Shown: piece after piece, positions 15,152 through 20,038 of the stretch | Position numbering within the stretch: position 1 is the stretch's first letter | Layout: every line of letters begins with the position of its first letter | Assembly (NCBI GenBank): GCA_964354655.1 | Contig: CAYHAL010000024.1 | Location: forward strand, 1-20,038 | From: E44-bin46 sp964354655 | GTDB lineage: Bacteria; Chloroflexota; Dehalococcoidia; Dehalococcoidales; E44-bin46 | Length of the DNA stretch: 20,038 nt | Direction: 5' to 3' | The notes under the pieces: model-generated | The model's database searches: none | What the model was told of the DNA's origin: nothing | Seen by the model: the letters and a program-made list of their open reading frames with translations, nothing else | Made by a program: the position numbers and the translations under genes

Positions 15152-17860
15152 ATGAAAAACCCCCAGCTAGTATTATTTGATGGCAACGCCATCATCCACC
15201 GCGCCTTCCACGCCCTGCCCCCGTTAACCGTGAGTAAGACCGGAGAGATGGTGAGCGCCGTTTACGGCTTTGCCCTGATACTACTGAAAGCGATAAACGA
15301 GCTTAAACCTACCCACTTTGCCATCGCCTTCGATAAAAAAGCACCCACCTTCAGGCACCAACTCTTTGACCAGTATAAAGCACAGCGCCCCCCAACCCCA
15401 GCTGAACTGGTCAACCAGCTAGGACGGGTAAGACAGCTAGTAGAAGCCTTCCATATCCCCATCTTTGAGCTTGAGGGCTATGAGGCAGACGATGTCCTGG
15501 GCACACTCAGCCAGCAGGCTAGCCGTCAGGGCATTGATACTATAATCGTGACCGGCGACGCTGATGCCATGCAACTGGTGTCACCCCGGGTGAAGTTGCT
15601 TTACCCCAAGCCGAGACGAGCCTTCAGCGACACCACGCTCTATGATGAAGCTGCCGTATCTCAGAAATATGGTATCAAACCTGAGCATATTGCCGACCTA
15701 AAGGGACTGGTGGGCGACCCTTCGGATAACATCCCCGGCGTCCCCGGCATTGGCGACAAGACCGCCGTCAGGCTCATCCAGCAATTTGGCACTATAGAGG
15801 AAATCTACGACCATATAGACCAGGTGACCCCACCCAGGCTCCAGGGGCTATTGCGACAAAACGAAGCCCTGGCTCGCCAGAGTAAACAGCTGGCAACTAT
15901 CGTTACCCAGGTGCCGCTTACCCTTAACCTTGATGACTGCCAGATTAGCCATTATGACCGACAGCAGGTAGCTGAGCTTTTCCGTGAGCTGGAGTTTGTT
16001 AGCCTATTACCCAAATTGCCCGAAGTAGAAGCCCCGCCTCAGGTTAAAATTAAGCCACCACCCAAGAAAGATTATCATATTGTAAATACCACCCCAGCCT
16101 TTGATGAGCTACTGAACCGCCTGTCAGCAGTTAAGTCCTTTGCCTTTGACTTAGAGACGACAAGCCTAAACGCCATGGTAGCCCAACTGGTAGGCATATC
16201 TGTATCACCAGCCCCGGGTGAAGCCTACTATATCCCGGTCGGTCATGTCGGCTGGGGACAGCTAGAACAATTGCCTCTCAACCAGGTCATCAACGGGCTT
16301 AAGCCTCGGCTGGAAGATGCTACCTTAGCCAAGCTTGCCCACAACAGTAACTATGATATGACGGTGCTAGCTGAGTATGGGATAAGCGTCAATAACCTGA
16401 CCTTTGATACCATGCTGGCTGCCTACCTCCTGGGCGAGAAATCTCTAAGCCTGAAAGCCCTGGCTTTCAGTAAGCTAGACATTGAAATGATACCCATTTC
16501 GGCTCTTATTGGCTCTGGGGCTAAGCAGCTTTCTATGTCACAGGTAGAGGTAAAACAGGCTGCCGATTACTCCTGCGCTGATGCTGACATCACCGGACAA
16601 CTGGCTGAATTACTAAGCGCCGAGCTTCATCAGCAGGGGCTGTGGCAACTGTTCTCCGAGGTTGAGCTGCCACTGGTGCCGGTGCTGGTCAGCATGGAGA
16701 GAAACGGCGTCGCCCTGAATATAGGGCTAATGAAGCAGATGTCCCACCGCCTCGGTGAGCAGTTACTCAAACTGGAGGCAGAAATATATAACAGCGTAGG
16801 TCACCGCTTCAATATAAACTCACCCCAGCAACTAAGCTTCGTTCTATTTGAGGAGCTCAAACTGCCTCCCGCCCGTAAAACCAAGGGCGGTTATTCCACC
16901 GGGGCGGCGGTGCTGGAGGAACTGCGTGGCGTCCACCCGATAATAGAATTTATCTTAGACTACCGCCAGTTAGCCAAGCTCAAGTCAACCTATATTGACG
17001 CCCTACCCGGCTTAATAAACCCCAAAACCGGTCGGGTGCACACCAGCTTTAATCAGACCCGGACAGCTACCGGTCGGCTTTCCTCCAGCGAGCCTAACCT
17101 GCAAAATATCCCCGTCCGAGGTGAAGTTGCCAGGGAAATCAGGCAGGCCTTTATTGCTCCACCCGGCTCTTGCCTCCTAGCCGGTGACTACTCACAGATT
17201 GACCTCCGTGTCCTTGCCCATCTGTCTCAGGACCCAAACCTGCTAAACGCCTTCCATCGGGGGGAGGATATTCACACCGCCACCGCTGCCCAGCTCTTCG
17301 GCGTTGATGCCTCAAAAGTAACCCCGGATATGCGCCGCCTAGCTAAGACGGTCAATTTCGGCGTTATCTACGGTATGAGTGATTACGGGCTGGAGCAGGC
17401 GACAGAACTATCACGGGAAGAGGCAGCTCAATTCATTACCTCATACTTTGAAAAATACCCCGGGGTAAAGCAATACCTTGAGTCTACCAAACAGCAGGCA
17501 AGGGAATTGGGCTATGTTCAAACGCTGCTGGGCAGAAAACGCTTTATCCCTGAAATCAACGCCCCCAACCGACAGGTCAGGGAGGCTGCTGAGCGCATGG
17601 CGATAAATATGCCGGTGCAGGGGACATCAGCCGACATCATAAAGGTAGCCATGGTTAAACTATACCGGGAGATGGAAAAACGCCAACTGAAAAGCAAGCT
17701 CCTGCTTCAGGTCCACGATGAGCTTATCTTTGAAGTGCCCCAGGAGGAGCTGGAAACAATGCGCCAGCTATTGCCACAGGTAATGTCCGCAGCTTTAGCC
17801 CTTAGCGTCCCGCTAAAAGTGGATATCAAGACCGGCAACAACTGGGGGGAGATGGAATAG
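15152..17860 (+). CDS. polA: DNA polymerase I
   Basis: Repair and Okazaki-processing polymerase with 5' nuclease, proofreading and polymerase domains; 902 residues, normal for a three-domain PolA. The 5' nuclease (about 1-290) has LVLFDGNAIIHRAF, GYEADDVLG and VTGDADAMQL and the helix-hairpin-helix IPGVPGIGDKTA. The 3'-5' exonuclease (about 305-490) keeps its catalytic set: FDLET (Asp333, Glu335), HNSNYD (Asp402) and YSCAD (Tyr473, Asp477), so proofreading is probably active, unlike in many Gram-positive PolAs. The polymerase (about 490-902) has motif A LLAGDYSQIDLR (Asp679), motif B RRLAKTVNFGVIYG with the Phe of the O helix, and motif C LLLQVHDELIFEV. There is no Shine-Dalgarno before the ATG; see the promoter entry. 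The PAP2 gene follows after 10 nt and mutM after that. Confidence 0.98.
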   Translation: MKNPQLVLFDGNAIIHRAFHALPPLTVSKTGEMVSAVYGFALILLKAINELKPTHFAIAFDKKAPTFRHQLFDQYKAQRPPTPAELVNQLGRVRQLVEAFHIPIFELEGYEADDVLGTLSQQASRQGIDTIIVTGDADAMQLVSPRVKLLYPKPRRAFSDTTLYDEAAVSQKYGIKPEHIADLKGLVGDPSDNIPGVPGIGDKTAVRLIQQFGTIEEIYDHIDQVTPPRLQGLLRQNEALARQSKQLATIVTQVPLTLNLDDCQISHYDRQQVAELFRELEFVSLLPKLPEVEAPPQVKIKPPPKKDYHIVNTTPAFDELLNRLSAVKSFAFDLETTSLNAMVAQLVGISVSPAPGEAYYIPVGHVGWGQLEQLPLNQVINGLKPRLEDATLAKLAHNSNYDMTVLAEYGISVNNLTFDTMLAAYLLGEKSLSLKALAFSKLDIEMIPISALIGSGAKQLSMSQVEVKQAADYSCADADITGQLAELLSAELHQQGLWQLFSEVELPLVPVLVSMERNGVALNIGLMKQMSHRLGEQLLKLEAEIYNSVGHRFNINSPQQLSFVLFEELKLPPARKTKGGYSTGAAVLEELRGVHPIIEFILDYRQLAKLKSTYIDALPGLINPKTGRVHTSFNQTRTATGRLSSSEPNLQNIPVRGEVAREIRQAFIAPPGSCLLAGDYSQIDLRVLAHLSQDPNLLNAFHRGEDIHTATAAQLFGVDASKVTPDMRRLAKTVNFGVIYGMSDYGLEQATELSREEAAQFITSYFEKYPGVKQYLESTKQQARELGYVQTLLGRKRFIPEINAPNRQVREAAERMAINMPVQGTSADIIKVAMVKLYREMEKRQLKSKLLLQVHDELIFEVPQEELETMRQLLPQVMSAALALSVPLKVDIKTGNNWGEME

Positions 17861-17870
17861 GAAACCTAGG

Positions 17871-18515
17871 ATGAGTAGGCTCCAAACTGGGGTTTTAGTT
17901 TCCTTGAGCATAGCCTTCGGTCTTCTCGCTTACTTCTCCCATCGGTCTCTCTATTTCCCCATAGACTTAAGAATTAGCCTTTGGATGCAGGGATTTGATA
18001 GACTGCTCTTCCCGATTATGTATGCCGTTTCATTCATAAGCTCTCAACTCCCGGCAACTGGAATCGTGGTCTCGGTAGCTATTTGGCTGGGGAAAAGTAA
18101 AAGAAGACTTGAGTCAATACTCACTGGCTCAGCAACTGCCATCTCATTGCTCACTATTGTTCCTGCCGTCAAGTCGATAGTTGACCGACCCCGTCCATCA
18201 CCTGAGTTGGTCCAGGTAATGATGCCAACCCAAGGAGAGAGCTTCCCCAGCGGTCACGCTGTTTACGCTATAGTATTCTACGGGTTTCTTTTCTATCTAA
18301 CACCAAAACTAATTAGCCGGCCGGTATTGGCAAGAGCGCTCCAAGCTTTTCTAGTAGTTCTTATCGGTCTGACCATGGCTTCTCGTATTTACCTAGGAGC
18401 ACATTGGTTTAGTGATATCTTGGGCGGCCTTTTCCTCGGCGGGCTAGTGCTTACTGCCACTATTGTCATATATTGTCATTATTCCAGCCAGTCGAAATCG
18501 AATGCCGGAAGGTAA
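17871..18515 (+). CDS. PAP2-family membrane phosphatase
   Basis: A 214-residue integral membrane protein of the type 2 phosphatidic acid phosphatase family, which dephosphorylates lipid phosphates such as undecaprenyl diphosphate, phosphatidate or phosphatidylglycerophosphate. The three-part active site is complete: KSIVDRPRP (Lys101, Arg108), PSGH (126-129) and SRIYLGAHWFSD (Arg172, His178, Asp182). About six hydrophobic segments surround it. The exact lipid substrate cannot be assigned. Gene order suggests co-transcription with polA (10 nt upstream) and mutM (1 nt downstream) rather than a shared function. The ribosome site is weak (GGAAA inside the end of polA). In an organism that makes undecaprenyl carriers, recycling is the most general role. 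Confidence 0.88.
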   Translation: MSRLQTGVLVSLSIAFGLLAYFSHRSLYFPIDLRISLWMQGFDRLLFPIMYAVSFISSQLPATGIVVSVAIWLGKSKRRLESILTGSATAISLLTIVPAVKSIVDRPRPSPELVQVMMPTQGESFPSGHAVYAIVFYGFLFYLTPKLISRPVLARALQAFLVVLIGLTMASRIYLGAHWFSDILGGLFLGGLVLTATIVIYCHYSSQSKSNAGR

Positions 18516-18516
18516 A

Positions 18517-19341
18517 ATGCCTGAGCTGCCTGAGGTAGAGAGCATAAAGAACGATCTACTGCCCTATATTGCCGGGCGTTATGTTAGCGGCGTCACCCTA
18601 TTCTGGGCTGGGATAGTGCGTCAGCCATCGGTGGAAGAATTCTGCTCCCGGCTCATCGGACAAAGGCTCACCGGGGTGGCCCGGCGGGGGAAGTATCTCA
18701 TTTTTAACCTGACCAGCGGTGAAGCCCTAATTATCCACCTGAAAATGAGCGGCTCCCTGCTTTTAAAACCACTCTCGGCTGAACCCGATAAATATACCCG
18801 GGCTATAATCTACCTGGATAAAGAAATCCAGCTTTGCTTTCGCGACCCGCGCAAGCTCGGGGCAATGTGGCTGGTAGGGGATATAGATAGCGTTGTCGGT
18901 AAGCTTGGACCTGAACCTTTGGCAGTCAGCTTTACCCCTCAGATTCTACTTGAGCGCCTAGCTAAACGGGAGGCACCAATAAAAGCCCTCCTCTGCGACC
19001 AGACCTTTGTTGCCGGCATTGGCAATATGTATGCCGATGAAGCCTTATTTGCTGCCAGAGTCCACCCCCTAAGACTGGGGAAAAGCCTGTCTCAAGATGA
19101 AATCGAAAGGCTCCATAATAGTATTCAAAAGGTGCTATTGTCAGCCATTGGTTATAAAGGAGCCAGTGTAGATACCTACCTTCGTCCCGGCGGTGAACTG
19201 GGCACAGCCCACTTTCATTTTCAGGTTGCCCACCGCCTTGGTGGTAACCTCTGCCCTGTCTGTAGCACCCCCATTGAGCGCATAGCCGTCCGTAACCGCG
19301 GCACCTACTTCTGCCCCCATTGCCAACCCCTCCTCAGATAA
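18517..19341 (+). CDS. mutM: Formamidopyrimidine-DNA glycosylase (MutM/Fpg)
   Basis: Base excision repair glycosylase/AP lyase for 8-oxoguanine and ring-opened purines. It has 274 residues. The start at 18517 is chosen because the mature enzyme needs Pro2 as its nucleophile and the family begins MPELPEVE; an in-frame ATG at 18463 would add 18 residues and destroy this. GGAAGG (18507-18512) is the ribosome site. Visible features: catalytic MPELPEVE, IHLKMSGSL with the conserved Lys, DPRKLG, GIGNMYADEALF of the helix-two-turn-helix, and a C-terminal zinc finger CPVC...CPHC ending QPLLR. The start is 1 nt after the PAP2 stop, so the genes are coupled. Together with polA this is a repair-flavoured operon. 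Confidence 0.96.
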   Translation: MPELPEVESIKNDLLPYIAGRYVSGVTLFWAGIVRQPSVEEFCSRLIGQRLTGVARRGKYLIFNLTSGEALIIHLKMSGSLLLKPLSAEPDKYTRAIIYLDKEIQLCFRDPRKLGAMWLVGDIDSVVGKLGPEPLAVSFTPQILLERLAKREAPIKALLCDQTFVAGIGNMYADEALFAARVHPLRLGKSLSQDEIERLHNSIQKVLLSAIGYKGASVDTYLRPGGELGTAHFHFQVAHRLGGNLCPVCSTPIERIAVRNRGTYFCPHCQPLLR

Positions 19342-19379
19342 ATCAATAATGCGGATGTTGTGTAAGATATCTCGGATAA

Positions 19380-19952
19380 TCATTCTTCTAGCTGTAGGTT
19401 CTTATAGTGTTCACTGTAAAACTTAGCGTAGTGTTCGGCTATTCTCCGAGGGTCATCAATCATCGTTTGATAAAAATGGGTAAGCTCTTCACAGACAGCC
19501 CAGCTATCGAGGAATAGTTGTGCAAGTGAATCAGGGGCTTTATAAGGATTTCTACCCTTGTAGGTTACTTTTCCCATCGATCCGGCATGAGTTACTTGGT
19601 TTCTCACGTTATTGATATGCTCAATACTAGCAAAATCGGGCGCGGGAAATGCATCCAGGCAAGGTTCCAGTAACCGATAGACATCCATGAAACTCAATCT
19701 AGTGATAGTCTTTTCAAGGGATTTCTTACGCTTTTTGTTCTCTTTTTCATTGTCATCCTGAAATAAAATACCAAGCATGTGCTGATAGAGGACTTGCTTT
19801 AACTTTGTTTCCACGTTCGCATGAATATCTAGAATCGTCGAACGTGTGAGGTGTTCGTTCTCTGGACGATCTGAGCTAAACTCTCGAGCCTTCTGATAAA
19901 CCTCGTTCGGGTTGGAGCAACTTAAAAGCTCAAGATACCTGTTACTACTCAT
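19380..19952 (-). CDS. Candidate HEPN-domain protein (RNxxxH), uncharacterised
   Basis: A 190-residue, largely alpha-helical, charged protein that I do not recognise as a named family. It contains NNVRNQVTHAG (114-124), in which Arg117-Asn118-(3 residues)-His122 matches the RNxxxH motif of HEPN ribonucleases, found in toxin-antitoxin, abortive-infection and CRISPR-linked systems. The upstream helix ILDIHANVETKLKQVLYQHM is typical of HEPN helix 1-2 spacing. A Lys-rich stretch (about 70-82) and a Trp/Phe-rich C-terminus follow. The start is ATG 19952: AAGGAGG (19964-19958) lies 5 nt upstream. An in-frame ATG at 20027 would run through the repeat and is rejected. No partner gene (such as a nucleotidyltransferase antitoxin) is visible nearby; one may lie beyond the right edge. 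The motif is seen; the RNase role is inferred. Convergent with mutM. Confidence 0.6.
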   Translation of the reverse strand: MSSNRYLELLSCSNPNEVYQKAREFSSDRPENEHLTRSTILDIHANVETKLKQVLYQHMLGILFQDDNEKENKKRKKSLEKTITRLSFMDVYRLLEPCLDAFPAPDFASIEHINNVRNQVTHAGSMGKVTYKGRNPYKAPDSLAQLFLDSWAVCEELTHFYQTMIDDPRRIAEHYAKFYSEHYKNLQLEE

Positions 19953-19994
19953 AACCACCTCCTTCATTTCATATTGCACCCATTTTATCAGGGT

Positions 19995-20038
19995 GTTTAA
20001 GAGGGGCTGTCGCCCCTCTTGATTCAATCCTCCCCCTC
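19995..20038 (+). repeat. Palindromic intergenic repeat, partial unit at right edge
   Basis: A 9-bp stem (AAGAGGGGC, loop TGTC, 19999-20020) followed by an AAT spacer and the beginning of a C-rich arm (TCCCCCTC). It is the same architecture and orientation as the copies at 2885 and 5546, truncated by the end of the window. It lies upstream of the minus-strand HEPN-like gene. Confidence 0.6.

Noticed and set aside
18463..18516. Upstream ATG for mutM at 18463
   Set aside because: It would place 18 residues before the catalytic Pro2 and overlap the phosphatase gene by 53 nt; the ATG at 18517 has a good ribosome site.
19953..20027. Upstream ATG for the HEPN-like gene at 20027
   Set aside because: The extension translates the repeat element, and the ATG at 19952 has AAGGAGG at ideal spacing.

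Overview
The window looks like one scaffolded contig from a bacterium of moderate GC. It is most likely a member of the Chloroflexota, class Dehalococcoidia. This placement is an inference from the gene order (hrcA-grpE-dnaK-dnaJ; der-plsY-gpsA), from a 23S rRNA gene that has its own promoters instead of a 16S gene upstream, and from the protein style. No tree could be built here. Two runs of exactly 100 N (11698-11797 and 13727-13826) are scaffold gaps of unknown true length.

Region 1 (1-1837): the 5' half of a 23S rRNA gene on the minus strand runs off the left edge. Its upstream region holds two near-identical tandem sigma70-type promoters, a perfect 30-bp palindrome and a boxA-like antitermination site. 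It lies back to back with the hrcA promoter.

Region 2 (1761-6702, plus): a HrcA/CIRCE-type heat-shock operon: repressor hrcA, nucleotide exchange factor grpE, Hsp70 dnaK and co-chaperone dnaJ. A palindromic dispersed repeat sits as two tandem units before grpE and as one unit before dnaJ. A further partial unit lies at the right edge of the window.

Region 3 (6712-10738, minus): a tight operon argF-der-plsY-gpsA, covering ornithine carbamoyltransferase, a ribosome-assembly GTPase and two glycerophospholipid synthesis enzymes. It starts at a TTG codon behind an extended -10 promoter.

Region 4 (10867-15087, plus): accessory genes. These are a 72-residue Cys-rich protein, a lipoprotein rhodanese, the tail of another rhodanese, and a large lipoprotein that joins a rhodanese-like domain, a CxxC thioredoxin-like domain and a DsbD/CcdA-like membrane domain. 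A nitroreductase and an OB-like small lipoprotein follow. The rhodanese/thioredoxin/DsbD set looks like a surface thiol or sulfur relay and is the most unusual content of the window. Both scaffold gaps fall here, next to paralogous sequence.

Region 5 (15127-19341, plus): polA (with an apparently intact proofreading site), a PAP2-family membrane phosphatase and mutM, probably one operon. PolA and MutM both act in base excision repair.

Region 6 (19380-20038): a minus-strand gene with an RNxxxH motif, a candidate HEPN-domain protein, followed by the partial repeat unit.

Several plus-strand genes in regions 4-5 have an extended -10 box (TGnTATAAT) that ends only 6-9 nt before the ATG and lack a spaced Shine-Dalgarno sequence. 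They are probably leaderless or nearly so.
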